Source: Allobosea sp. BH3 (GTDB taxonomy: Bacteria > Pseudomonadota > Alphaproteobacteria > Rhizobiales > Beijerinckiaceae). From it: 64,000 bases of DNA. This document shows, piece by piece, positions 35,891 through 44,350 of the stretch. The notes below the pieces were generated by a model. That model saw only the letters and a program-made list of their open reading frames with translations, was not told the DNA's origin and did no database searches. A program made the translations under genes and the position numbers. Location of the stretch: NCBI RefSeq assembly GCF_025499465.1, contig NZ_JAIMCA010000007.1:153183-217182 (forward strand). The letters run 5' to 3'. Numbering within the stretch: position 1 is the first letter of the stretch; each line of letters starts with the position of its first letter.

Positions 35891-36620
35891 GGCCACGGCG
35901 GTGAATCCGGCCGTCGCGACCGCGCCGCTGCTCCAGGTGCGCGGGCTCGAGGCCTGGTACGGCGAGAGCCATGTGCTGCACGGCATCGATTTCGACGTCG
36001 CGCCTGGCGAGGTCGTGACCCTGCTCGGTCGCAACGGCGCCGGCAAGACGACGACGCTGAAGTCGATCATCGGCATCATGGCCAAGCGCAAGGGCTCGGT
36101 GGTGATGGCGGGCACCGAGACAATCCAGCTGCCCTCGCGCGCCATCGCCCGGCTGGGCGTCGGCTACGTGCCGGAGGAACGCGGCATCTATTCCTCGCTC
36201 AATGTCGAGGAGAACCTGATGCTGCCGCCGCAGGTGAAACCGGGCGGACTCTCGGTCGACGAGATCTTCACGCTGTTCCCGAATCTGAAGGAACGGATCA
36301 AAAGCCAGGGCACCAAACTGTCCGGCGGCGAGCAGCAGATGCTGGCTATCGGCCGCATCCTGCGCACCGGCGCCAACCTGCTGCTTTTCGACGAGCCGAC
36401 CGAAGGCCTCGCGCCGGTGATCATCGATCAGATCGGCCGCACCATTGCGCAGCTGAAGAGCCGGGGCTTCACCATCATCCTGGTCGAGCAGAATTTCCGC
36501 TTCGCTGCGACGGTCGCCGATCGGCACTATGTCGTCGAGCAGGGCAAGGTGATCGACATGATCCCCAACGCCGAGCTCGATAACAACATCGACAAGCTCC
36601 ACGGCTATTTGGGGGTTTGA
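35880..36620 (+). CDS. livF: Branched-chain amino-acid-type ABC transporter ATP-binding protein LivF
   Basis: A 246-residue ATPase. Walker A GRNGAGKTT, signature LSGGEQQMLAIGRIL, Walker B LLLFDEPTEGLAP and the LivF ending LDNNIDKLHGYLGV are visible. ATG at 35880 has GGGAGG 5 nt upstream, within the end of livG. It forms the nucleotide-binding heterodimer with LivG. Confidence 0.93.
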   Translation: MLTEATAVNPAVATAPLLQVRGLEAWYGESHVLHGIDFDVAPGEVVTLLGRNGAGKTTTLKSIIGIMAKRKGSVVMAGTETIQLPSRAIARLGVGYVPEERGIYSSLNVEENLMLPPQVKPGGLSVDEIFTLFPNLKERIKSQGTKLSGGEQQMLAIGRILRTGANLLLFDEPTEGLAPVIIDQIGRTIAQLKSRGFTIILVEQNFRFAATVADRHYVVEQGKVIDMIPNAELDNNIDKLHGYLGV

Positions 36621-36692
36621 CTGGCAGCCCCAATAATCCGCTCAATAACAAGAAACCGCGTCGAAACAGATGCATCTTCAGGGAGAGACGGC

Positions 36693-37895
36693 ATGAAACT
36701 CAAGTCATTGCTTCTGGGCGGCGCTTTCGCCGCGCTGATGAGCGGCACGGCCCTCGCGCAGGTGAGCGTCAAGGTCGGCGTGCTCAACGACCGCTCGGGC
36801 CTCTATGCCGATCTTTCGGGCGAGGGGTCCGTCATCGCCGCCCGCATGGCGGTCGAGGATTTCAAGGCAGCCGACAAGGGCATCAAGGTCGAGATCGTCT
36901 CGGCCGATCACCAGAACAAGCCGGATGTCGGCTCGACGATCGCCCGGCAATGGTATGATCAGGACGGCGTCGACCTGATCCTCGACGTGCCGACGTCGTC
37001 GGTGGCGCTCGCGGTCAACCAGATCACGCGTGAGAAGAACAAGCTGTTCATCAACTCCGGCGCCGCGGCTTCGGACCTCACCGGCGCAGCCTGCTCGCCG
37101 AACACGATCCACTGGACCTACGACACCTACGCGCTCGCCCAGGGCACCGGCGGCGCGATGGTCAAGGCGGGCGGCGACAGCTGGTTCTTCCTGACCGCTG
37201 ACTACGCCTTCGGCCACGCGCTGGAGCGCGACACGGCCGCCATCGTCACGAAGAACGGCGGCAAGGTGGTGGGCGCGGTCAAGACGCCGTTCCCGGGCAC
37301 CGACTTCTCCTCCTTCCTGCTGCAGGCCCAGGCCTCCAAGGCGAAGGTGATCGGCCTCGCCAATGCCGGTGGCGACACCATCAACTCCATCAAGCAGGCC
37401 GGCGAGTTCGGCATCGTCGCGGGCGGTCAGAAGCTGGCCGGGCTGCTCGTCTTTATCACCGACGTCAACGCGCTCGGGCTGCAGACGGCGCAGGGCCTCG
37501 TCCTGACCGAGTCCTTCTACTGGGATACCAACGACCAGACGCGCACCTGGTCGGATCGCTTCGCCAAGCTCAACAACGGCAAGAAGCCGAGCATGGTCCA
37601 GGCGGGCGTCTATTCGGGCCTGCTGCACTATCTCAAGGCGGTCGAGGCGACGAAGGGCAAGGACTCGGCCACCGTCATGGCCAAGATGAAGGAGATGCCG
37701 ACCGACGATCCGCTGTTCGGCAAGGGCTCGGTGCGCGTCGACGGCCGCAAGATGCACGACATGTACCTGTTCGAGGTGAAGAAGCCCTCGGAGTCGAAGG
37801 GCCCGTGGGATTTCTACAAGCAGATCGCCGTGCTGCCGGCCGAGCAGGCCTTCAAGCCGCTCAGCGAGAGCAATTGCCCGCTGGTCAAGAAGTGA
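36693..37895 (+). CDS. Branched-chain amino-acid/amide-type periplasmic binding protein
   Basis: A 400-residue type I periplasmic binding protein of the LivK/urea-amide group. The signal peptide ends near TALAQ (residue 24), and the mature protein starts VSVKVGVLNDRSGLYADLSGEG. GGGAGAGA precedes the ATG. It lies between the ATPase and permease genes. Sequence features (YADLSG, TDFSSFLLQAQASKAKVIGLANAGGD) are common in rhizobial paralogues whose ligands range from amino acids to amides and aromatic acids, so branched-chain amino acids are only the default guess. A compound hairpin repeat follows the stop. Confidence 0.92.
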   Translation: MKLKSLLLGGAFAALMSGTALAQVSVKVGVLNDRSGLYADLSGEGSVIAARMAVEDFKAADKGIKVEIVSADHQNKPDVGSTIARQWYDQDGVDLILDVPTSSVALAVNQITREKNKLFINSGAAASDLTGAACSPNTIHWTYDTYALAQGTGGAMVKAGGDSWFFLTADYAFGHALERDTAAIVTKNGGKVVGAVKTPFPGTDFSSFLLQAQASKAKVIGLANAGGDTINSIKQAGEFGIVAGGQKLAGLLVFITDVNALGLQTAQGLVLTESFYWDTNDQTRTWSDRFAKLNNGKKPSMVQAGVYSGLLHYLKAVEATKGKDSATVMAKMKEMPTDDPLFGKGSVRVDGRKMHDMYLFEVKKPSESKGPWDFYKQIAVLPAEQAFKPLSESNCPLVKK

Positions 37896-37942
37896 GTTCA
37901 GCCTGCTAGCGCGGGCGGAACGATCCCAGGCCGGATAGAGAG

Positions 37943-38024
37943 CGTCATTCTCGGGCTTGAACCGAGAATCTCATGACCAGAGCGATCTGGTTTCCGAGAT
38001 GGTCGGGGCAAGCCCGACCGTGAC
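37943..38024. repeat. Compound palindromic repeat unit (copy 2) between livK-like and livH genes
   Basis: It starts with CGTCATTCTCGGG, like the unit at 15168-15267. It contains stems ATTCTCGG with CCGAGAAT, CCAGA with TCTGG, and GGTCGGG-GCAAG-CCCGACC, and ends in CGTGACA. The flanking stems are conserved and the middle differs, as expected for compensatory change in a structured element. It again follows a solute-binding-protein gene. Confidence 0.85.
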
Positions 38025-38097
38025 AGCTTTCGGCCCGGATGGCCGTTCCACCCGCGTGATGTCACCAGCCTTTCGGTCAGGATGAGTTGCCACAGAT

Positions 38098-38985
38098 ATG
38101 TTCGAGCTCCTCGGCATCCCCCCGCAAGCCTTGTTCGGCCAGGTCCTGCTGGGCCTGATCAACGGGTCGTTCTATGCGATACTGAGCCTCGGGCTGGCGG
38201 TGATCTTCGGGCTTCTGAACATCATCAACTTCACCCATGGCGCGCAGTACATGATGGGCGCCTTCGTGGCCTGGATGTGCCTGAACTATCTCGGCATCAA
38301 CTACTGGGCGGCGCTGGTGCTCTCGCCGCTCGTCGTCGGCGCGACGGGCATCGTCATCGAGCGCTTCCTGCTCAAGCGCATCGCCCATCTGGATCATCTC
38401 TACGGGCTGCTTCTGACCTTCGGCCTGGCGCTGATCATCCAGGGGCTGTTCCGTAACCAGTACGGCTCCTCGGGCCTGCCCTACCAGATCCCGCCGCAAC
38501 TGACGGGCGGCCAGAACCTTGGCTTCATGTTCCTGCCGAACTATCGCGGCTGGGTCGTGATCGCGTCTCTGGTGATCTGCCTCGCGACCTGGTTCGTGAT
38601 CGAGAAGACGAAGCTCGGCGCCTATCTGCGCGCCGCGACCGAGAACCCGACGCTGACCCAGGCCTTCGGCATCAATGTGCCGCTGCTGGTGACCTTGACC
38701 TACGGCTTCGGCGTGGCGCTGGCGGCGCTTGCCGGGGTGCTGGCGGCGCCGATCTACTCGGTCAATCCCAATATGGGCGCCGACCTGATCATCGTCGTCT
38801 TCGCCGTGGTCGTCATCGGCGGCATGGGGTCGATCATGGGCGCCATCGTCACCGGTTTCTCGCTCGGGCTGATCGAAGGGCTGACCAAGGTGTTCTATCC
38901 AGAGGCGGCCGCCACCGTGATCTTCATCATCATGGTGCTGGTGCTGCTGGTGAAGCCTGCCGGCCTGTTCGGCCGCCCGGCCTGA
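38098..38985 (+). CDS. livH: Branched-chain amino-acid-type ABC transporter permease LivH
   Basis: A 295-residue inner-membrane permease with about eight membrane segments. Typical blocks are LGLINGSFYAILSLGLAVIFGLLNIINFTHG at the N-terminus, RAATENPTLTQAFGINV in the cytoplasmic loop and VVIGGMGSIMGAI. It pairs with LivM at 39006. The 202-bp gap from the binding-protein gene is filled by the compound hairpin unit. Confidence 0.93.
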   Translation: MFELLGIPPQALFGQVLLGLINGSFYAILSLGLAVIFGLLNIINFTHGAQYMMGAFVAWMCLNYLGINYWAALVLSPLVVGATGIVIERFLLKRIAHLDHLYGLLLTFGLALIIQGLFRNQYGSSGLPYQIPPQLTGGQNLGFMFLPNYRGWVVIASLVICLATWFVIEKTKLGAYLRAATENPTLTQAFGINVPLLVTLTYGFGVALAALAGVLAAPIYSVNPNMGADLIIVVFAVVVIGGMGSIMGAIVTGFSLGLIEGLTKVFYPEAAATVIFIIMVLVLLVKPAGLFGRPA

Positions 38986-39005
38986 CGCAAGCGGAGGATA
39001 ATGAC

Positions 39006-39995
39006 ATGACCGAGCTTGCCTCGACCGAAGCCCCGGCCGCCAGCGTCGTTGCCGAGACCGACGACAGCACGGCACGGCTGCACCGGACCCTGTTCATCGC
39101 CATCGCCGCGCTGCTCGTGGTCGCGCCCTTCGTCGCCTATCCGGTCTTCGTGATGAAGGTGCTGTGCTTCGCGCTCTTCGCACTCGCCTTCAATCTGCTG
39201 CTTGGCTATGGCGGGCTTCTGTCCTTCGGACACGCCGCCTATTTCGGGATGGCGAGCTATGTCAGCGCCTATACTGCCAAGCACTGGGGTCTGACTCCCG
39301 AACTCGCCATCCTCGCCGGCACGGCGATCGCCGGGCTGCTCGGCGCCCTGTTCGGCTCGCTGGCCATCCGCCGGCAGGGCATCTATTTCGCCATGATCAC
39401 GCTGGCGCTGGCGCAGATGGTGTTCTTCTTCTCGCTGCAGACGCCGCGCTTTACCGGCGGCGAGGACGGTATCCAGGCGGTACCGCGCGGCAAGCTCTTC
39501 GGCCTCGTCAGTCTCGCCGATGATCGGGCGCTCTACTGGCTGGTGGCGGCGATCTTCATGGGCGGGCTGCTCCTGATCTACCGCATCATCCACTCGCCCT
39601 TCGGCGAGGTCTGCAAGGCGATCCGGGACAACGAGCCGCGCGCGATCTCGCTCGGCTACCGCGCCAACCAGTACAAGCTCGCCGTCTTCGTGCTCTCGGC
39701 GACGCTGGCCGGGCTCGCCGGGGCGACCAAGGCGATCGTCTTCCAGCTCGCCTCGCTGACCGATGTGCATTGGTCGATGTCGGGGGAGGTCGTGTTGATG
39801 ACGCTGGTCGGCGGGCTGGGCACCGTCTTCGGCCCGATCGCCGGCGCGCTCGTCATCGTCGCCATGCAGAACTACCTCGCCACGCTGGGCGCCTGGGTCA
39901 CGGTCGTTCAGGGCGTGATCTTCGTGCTTTGCGTCCTGTTGTTCCGCGAGGGCATTGTCGGCGTCATCGCAAAGGCGATCAAGAAGCCGCTTTGA
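39006..39995 (+). CDS. livM: Branched-chain amino-acid-type ABC transporter permease LivM
   Basis: A 329-residue permease. A hydrophilic N-terminal extension (about 30 residues) precedes eight to nine membrane segments. LivM blocks include FNLLLGYGGLLSFGHAAYFG, GSLAIRRQGIYFAMITLALAQM and CKAIRDNEPRAISLGY. ATG at 39006 follows GGAGG by 8 nt. Last gene of the transporter operon. Confidence 0.93.
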   Translation: MTELASTEAPAASVVAETDDSTARLHRTLFIAIAALLVVAPFVAYPVFVMKVLCFALFALAFNLLLGYGGLLSFGHAAYFGMASYVSAYTAKHWGLTPELAILAGTAIAGLLGALFGSLAIRRQGIYFAMITLALAQMVFFFSLQTPRFTGGEDGIQAVPRGKLFGLVSLADDRALYWLVAAIFMGGLLLIYRIIHSPFGEVCKAIRDNEPRAISLGYRANQYKLAVFVLSATLAGLAGATKAIVFQLASLTDVHWSMSGEVVLMTLVGGLGTVFGPIAGALVIVAMQNYLATLGAWVTVVQGVIFVLCVLLFREGIVGVIAKAIKKPL

Positions 39996-40225
39996 AAGCG
40001 AGCGGAGTGCCGGGCTTGCGGCCGTATGCCGCCGGATCAGTCGGCCCGATTCCGGCGAGCCATGGGAGCTTGGCCCGACTGTCGAGGACGTGCTCTGCTT
40101 GCGTTTCCATTCTCTGCCGCGTCGTTCCGGAGCCGGTCGGCGCTTCCGCAGGCGGGCCTGCCGATTCAGCACAACGCTGGTAGAGGGGGCTGATAGCCCT
40201 CTCGCTGCTTCGGAAGCCGCCGGGA

Positions 40226-40414
40226 CTATTCGCCGACGCCCGCCGCAGGTTTCTCGTCCGGCTTCACGCTCGGCTTGTCGGCGTCGCCGGTGTCTCTCTC
40301 AGGCTCGGGATTGATCGATACCGACGTGGTCGACTGTTCTCCTGGATCGCCCTGAATGGACTTCACGCGCTGCTGCTCTTCGGGGCTGAGCTTGTTGCCC
40401 TGGCCGTCCCGCAT
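40226..40414 (-). CDS. 62-residue hydrophilic protein, function unknown
   Basis: A short, charged, low-complexity protein that opens MRDGQGNKLSPEEQQR and is rich in Pro, Glu, Asp and Lys, with no hydrophobic segment. It is probably disordered. The start at 40414 is supported by GGAGG 6 nt upstream. A perfect sigma-EcfG promoter match (40447-40471) points straight at it, with the predicted transcription start some 25 bp before the ATG. Both facts support a real stress-induced gene. No family is recognised. Confidence 0.72.
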   Translation of the reverse strand: MRDGQGNKLSPEEQQRVKSIQGDPGEQSTTSVSINPEPERDTGDADKPSVKPDEKPAAGVGE

Positions 40415-40446
40415 GGGTGCCTCCTGCCTGGTTGCCCCCTGGGGTG

Positions 40447-40471
40447 AACGGCCGCGTTTCACAGCGGTTCC
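40447..40471 (-). promoter_or_regulatory. Sigma-EcfG (general stress) promoter, minus strand
   Basis: On the minus strand GGAAC (40471-40467) and CGTT (40450-40447) are separated by exactly 16 nt, a perfect match to the alphaproteobacterial EcfG consensus GGAAC-N16/17-CGTT. It reads into the 62-residue gene starting at 40414. Confidence 0.75.
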
Positions 40472-40511
40472 CGGACGGCGATCACGGCTGAAGTCCGCCT
40501 GACGGCACTCA

Positions 40512-40537
40512 GGAACCAATCTGGGCCGATAAAGGTT
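40512..40537 (+). promoter_or_regulatory. Sigma-EcfG-like promoter, plus strand
   Basis: GGAAC (40512-40516), a 17-nt spacer and GGTT (40534-40537) match GGAAC-N16/17-CGTT with one mismatch. It lies 36 bp upstream of the 24-residue membrane peptide gene and is back to back with the minus-strand EcfG site. Confidence 0.62.
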
Positions 40538-40572
40538 TGCCTCTCGATCTTTGCTCGCTGCAGGAGAGGCCC

Positions 40573-40647
40573 ATGGACAGCATCATTTATCTCGTCGGTC
40601 TCGTGGTGGTCATCATGGCCATTCTGTCGTTTCTCGGTCTTCGATAG
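40573..40647 (+). CDS. 24-residue single-span membrane micropeptide
   Basis: The frame encodes MDSIIYLVGLVVVIMAI followed by LSFLGLR: one hydrophobic helix with a short acidic N-end and a basic C-end, and no soluble domain. GGAGAGG lies 4 nt before the ATG. An EcfG-like promoter lies 36 bp upstream, and the next gene starts 9 bp after the stop. Very short hydrophobic peptides of this kind recur in rhizobial genomes as unannotated or hypothetical genes. Function is unknown; a membrane-stress or complex-modulating role is conceivable. Confidence 0.7.
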   Translation: MDSIIYLVGLVVVIMAILSFLGLR

Positions 40648-40656
40648 GAATTCGCC

Positions 40657-41526
40657 ATGTCCATGTCTGGAACCGACGTCGTCGTCGCCCCCGTGACCAT
40701 CAACAAGGACAGTCGCTCCTATGTGCAATGGGGGCCGATCATCGGCGGTGCAGTGATCGCCACCGCCATCTCGACCATCATGACCGTTTTCGGCTCGGCG
40801 ATCGGCCTGTCGATGGTCTCTGCCGATTTAGCGAAGAGCTCGAGCCCCACGGCCCTGGCCGTAGCTGGGGCGCTCTGGGCGCTCTGGGTGATGGCTTCGG
40901 CCACGCTGGCTGGAGGTTACCTTGCCGGTCGCATGCGCCAGCCGACCTTCGACGCCAATGAGGAGGAACGCGGGGTTCGCGATGCGACGCACGGGCTGCT
41001 CGTCTGGGCGACCGGAGCGCTGCTGATTACGTTCGTGGCGACGTCCTCGCTCTTTGGAGCGGCGAAGACGGCGGCCAGCGGCGTCGCCAACGCCACCTCG
41101 GGCATGGCATCTCTGGTTTCCCAGAATGTCGACCCGCTGGCGATGGCGCTCGATCATGTCATGCGCGCGAACGGCCAGCAGCCGCCGACCGCCCAGGAGC
41201 GCGACGAAGCCTCGCGGATCCTCGTCAATGCGCTCGCCAACGGCAATATCGACCAGGGCGATCGGGACTATCTCGCTTCGCGGCTGGCCGCACGGTCCGG
41301 CATCAGCGACGAGGATGCGCGCAAGCGCATCGACGACGCCTTTGCGCGGCTCTCTCAGGCCAAGGAGACCGCCAAGCAGGCGGCGGAGCGTGCCCGCAAA
41401 ATCGCGGTGCTGACAGCCTTCCTGACGGCTGCTGCGCTGCTGGTCGGAGCGGCAGCCGCCTCTTGGGCGGCAAGCCTCGGCGGCAAGCACCGGGATGAAA
41501 ACCTGCGGGCCGAACCGGCCCTCTGA
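40657..41526 (+). CDS. Multi-span membrane protein of unknown function, probably stress-induced
   Basis: A 289-residue protein. Hydrophobic segments lie near residues 24-52, 65-90, 108-130 and 243-270. The region between (about 140-240) is helical and charged (QERDEASRILVNALANGNIDQGD, then KETAKQAAERARK), so it probably forms a soluble or coiled-coil domain. AGGA lies 8-9 nt before the ATG; a second ATG occurs 6 nt later. It is co-transcribed with the 24-residue peptide behind an EcfG-like promoter. It resembles a rhizobial family of hypothetical membrane proteins, but I cannot name it. Confidence 0.82.
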   Translation: MSMSGTDVVVAPVTINKDSRSYVQWGPIIGGAVIATAISTIMTVFGSAIGLSMVSADLAKSSSPTALAVAGALWALWVMASATLAGGYLAGRMRQPTFDANEEERGVRDATHGLLVWATGALLITFVATSSLFGAAKTAASGVANATSGMASLVSQNVDPLAMALDHVMRANGQQPPTAQERDEASRILVNALANGNIDQGDRDYLASRLAARSGISDEDARKRIDDAFARLSQAKETAKQAAERARKIAVLTAFLTAAALLVGAAAASWAASLGGKHRDENLRAEPAL

Positions 41527-41835
41527 TCCTGGCGAAACGATATTGCCCGGTCTCGCTGCGCGAGACCGGGCGCATTTCTTCGATCTTCACTCGGAATCGC
41601 CGCACACTCTGCTCCCTATGCAAAATTACGGGCAAGCGGCCTTGGCGAATTCGAAGGTCAGGAATCGCTGCACAAGAGCAGCGCCTTCGCAAAAAAGGAA
41701 GGTAAGGAAGGCTTCAGCCGATGAGCTGAGTTGACCAAACCGAGCACTTGGGGCTCCGGGGCGAACCAAAAGCCCTGAGCCTCGTTTCGATTGCGGTTGC
41801 TCGGGCGGCAGCCGAGCAGTGAGGGGGAACGACCG
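41527..41835 (+). other. Intergenic region before the hybrid histidine kinase gene
   Basis: This 309-bp gap contains the terminator at 41545-41580 and, at its end, the ribosome binding site GAGGGGG of the kinase gene. No convincing gene and no EcfG or sigma-32 match were found. A TTGACC at 41733-41738 could be a -35 element, but no partner -10 is clear. Confidence 0.5.
41545..41580 (+). terminator. Rho-independent terminator after the stress membrane-protein operon
   Basis: An 11-bp stem (GCCCGGTCTCG with CGAGACCGGGC), loop CTGCG, followed by GCATTTCTT. It starts 19 bp after the stop of the membrane protein gene. Confidence 0.8.
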
Positions 41836-44265
41836 TTGAGGGACACCGAACCGGATACGGCCAGCATTTTTCCAGGCTCGAGCGAAATGAGCCGGCTGAT
41901 GCGGCAGTATGATTGGTCGTCTCACCCTTTCGGCGCGCCGGAGAACTGGCCGGAGGGCCTCAAGATCCCGTTGCGCATGCTGTTGACCTCGCGCTTCGAG
42001 ATGTGGCTCGGCTGGGGCGACGAACTCAACTTCTTCTACAACGATGCCTACATCCCGACCCTCGGCATCAAACACCCCTCCATGCTCGGCAGGCCGTTTC
42101 GCGAGGTCTGGTCCGAAGTCTATGACGACGTTGCCGATCAGGTCGCACGGGTCAGGGGAGGGGAATCGACCTGGAACGACGCGCTTCTGCTGCTGCTCGA
42201 GCGACATGGCTACCCTGAGGAGACCTATCACAGCTTCTCCTACAGCCCGCTATACGGGCCAAGCGGGAGCGTTGACGGCATGCTCTGCATCGTCAGCGAG
42301 GTCACCGAGAGGGTCATCACCGAACGCCGGCTGAACACGCTGCGGACGCTCGGCATGGAACTCGTCGGAACGTCGACGAGAGACGAGGTCTGCCAGGCGG
42401 TTTCCCAGGTTCTCGGCGTCAACCGTCGTGATTTTCCGTTCTCGCTTCTCTTCATGGGGGAGGGCGACGAGCAGGCCGCCATCGCCTGCACCCAGGATGC
42501 CGCGGATCTCCTCCACCAGAGTTGGCCCCTGGGTGCGGCTGGCAGTGGCCCCGCGATGATCGCCTTGCCTGCTAGGGCGGCTTATCCTGTCGGTGCCTGG
42601 GCGATCGCGTCGCGCGATGCGCTGGTCGTCGCCATACCGGGTGCGGATGGAGAGACGCCGGTCGGGCATCTGGTGCTCGGCCTCAACCCCTACCGACGCC
42701 GCGACGAAGACGTCGCCGATCTGGCGCGGATGCTTGTCGGGCAAATCAGCGGCGCGCTCGCCAACGTCACGGCGCTCGTCTCCGAGAGGCAGAGGGCGGA
42801 TCGGGTCTGGACCCATTCGCGCGACCTGCTGTGCGCGGTGGGCGCGGATGGCATCTATCGCTCGGTCAGCCCGGCCTGGACGCGCATTCTCGGGCACGCC
42901 ACGGACCAGGTCGTCGGCCACCACATCGACGAGTTTCTCTGGCCGGACGACAGGCAGGAAACCGCGGAAGCCCTGAGCCTGGCTGCCTCCGGAACCGACC
43001 TGACATCCTTCGAGAACCGCTATCGCACCGTGGACGGCGAGCTGCGCTGGATTTCCTGGCATACGGCGAGGGAGGGCGACCTCGTCTATGGCTATGGCCG
43101 CGACGTCACGGAGGAAAAGCTCAATGCCGAGGCGCTCGCCTCCGCCGAGAACGCCTTGCGGCAGTCGCAGAAAATGGAGGTGATCGGCCAGCTCACCGGC
43201 GGTGTCGCGCATGATTTCAACAATCTGCTGATGGCGATCACTGCAAATCTCGACCTGCTGAAGCGCCATATGCCCGACGATCCGAAGGCAACGCGGCTGA
43301 TCGACGGCGCGATTCAGGGCGCCAGCCGCGGTGCCTCGCTGACGCAGAGGCTGCTCGCGTTCGCGCGGCGACAGGATCTCGAGTTGGTGGCCGTGAGCGT
43401 CACGGAGCTGGTTCGAGGCGTCGGCGATCTCATCATGAAGTCGGCCGGCCCGGGTGTCGAGCTTCGCTACCAGCTGGACGAGGAGCTTCCGCTCGCAATG
43501 GTCGACGCGAACCAGGTCGAGCTCGCCCTGCTCAACCTTGTCGTCAACGCCCGCGACGCCCTTCGAGATGGCGGTTGCGTCACGATCGCGACAGAGCGGG
43601 TTGTGCTCGCGAGTGAACAACATCTGCCTTCAGGTCCCTATGTCCGGCTGGCCGTCTCGGACGATGGGGTGGGCATGGATGAAGAAACGCTCGCCAGAGC
43701 GACTGAGCCGTTCTTCTCGACAAAGGAAATCGGCAAGGGCACCGGCCTCGGCCTCTCGATGATCCATGGGCTGGCGATCCAGCTGAACGGGGCGCTGCGC
43801 ATCAGCAGCACGCCCGGCGAAGGCACCTGCGCGGAACTGCTGCTGCCTGTGACGGAAGAGCGGCCGGCGGCACCCGCACCGGTTGCCGAACCAAGCGTTA
43901 CCCCGGCTGCGGCCACGCGAACGATCCTCGTCGTCGATGACGATCCGCTCGTTGCTATGAGCACGGTGGATCTGCTCGAAAACCTCGGCCATTCCGTCCG
44001 GGAGGCGAATTCCGGGGCAGAGGCGCTCGAGATCGTCCGCAGTGGCGAACATTTCGACCTCGTCGTCACAGACTATTCGATGCCGAGAATGAACGGAGGG
44101 CAGCTCGCCATAGCGCTACGGGAGATCCGGCCTGACCTGCCGATCCTCCTCGCGACCGGCTATGCCGATCTGCCTCCGGGCGCCGGGATCGATTTGCCGA
44201 GGCTGGCGAAGCCCTACGATCAAAGCCAGCTGCAGCGGGAGATCGCGAAGTTTTTCGGTAGCTGA
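41836..44265 (+). CDS. Hybrid sensor histidine kinase with C-terminal receiver domain
   Basis: An 809-residue soluble sensor kinase. In order it has an N-terminal PAS-like domain (about 30-165, WLGWGDELNFFYNDAYIPTLG), a GAF-like region (about 170-315), a PAS domain (about 320-440), HisKA with the phospho-acceptor His in GGVAHDFNNLLMAI, HATPase (NLVVNARDAL, GTGLGLSMIHGL), and a receiver (about 690-805, LVVDDDPLVAM, TDYSMPRMNG). No membrane segment is seen. The TTG at 41836 is chosen because GAGGGGG precedes it by 8 nt; the next ATG (41887) has no such site. Ligand and partner are unknown. Its receiver may pass phosphate to a separate phosphotransfer protein. Confidence 0.9.
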   Translation: MRDTEPDTASIFPGSSEMSRLMRQYDWSSHPFGAPENWPEGLKIPLRMLLTSRFEMWLGWGDELNFFYNDAYIPTLGIKHPSMLGRPFREVWSEVYDDVADQVARVRGGESTWNDALLLLLERHGYPEETYHSFSYSPLYGPSGSVDGMLCIVSEVTERVITERRLNTLRTLGMELVGTSTRDEVCQAVSQVLGVNRRDFPFSLLFMGEGDEQAAIACTQDAADLLHQSWPLGAAGSGPAMIALPARAAYPVGAWAIASRDALVVAIPGADGETPVGHLVLGLNPYRRRDEDVADLARMLVGQISGALANVTALVSERQRADRVWTHSRDLLCAVGADGIYRSVSPAWTRILGHATDQVVGHHIDEFLWPDDRQETAEALSLAASGTDLTSFENRYRTVDGELRWISWHTAREGDLVYGYGRDVTEEKLNAEALASAENALRQSQKMEVIGQLTGGVAHDFNNLLMAITANLDLLKRHMPDDPKATRLIDGAIQGASRGASLTQRLLAFARRQDLELVAVSVTELVRGVGDLIMKSAGPGVELRYQLDEELPLAMVDANQVELALLNLVVNARDALRDGGCVTIATERVVLASEQHLPSGPYVRLAVSDDGVGMDEETLARATEPFFSTKEIGKGTGLGLSMIHGLAIQLNGALRISSTPGEGTCAELLLPVTEERPAAPAPVAEPSVTPAAATRTILVVDDDPLVAMSTVDLLENLGHSVREANSGAEALEIVRSGEHFDLVVTDYSMPRMNGGQLAIALREIRPDLPILLATGYADLPPGAGIDLPRLAKPYDQSQLQREIAKFFGS

Positions 44266-44350
44266 GCCAAGCCGGAAGATTGTGGCGCGCTCGCTCTTCG
44301 ACTGCGAGGACCGAGCGACGACACAACCGCGAGCTACGTGCCAAATGACT

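Noticed and set aside
40182..40202. GAGGG/CCCTC hairpin after livM as a terminator
   Set aside because: The stem is interrupted and there is no T tract on the plus strand.
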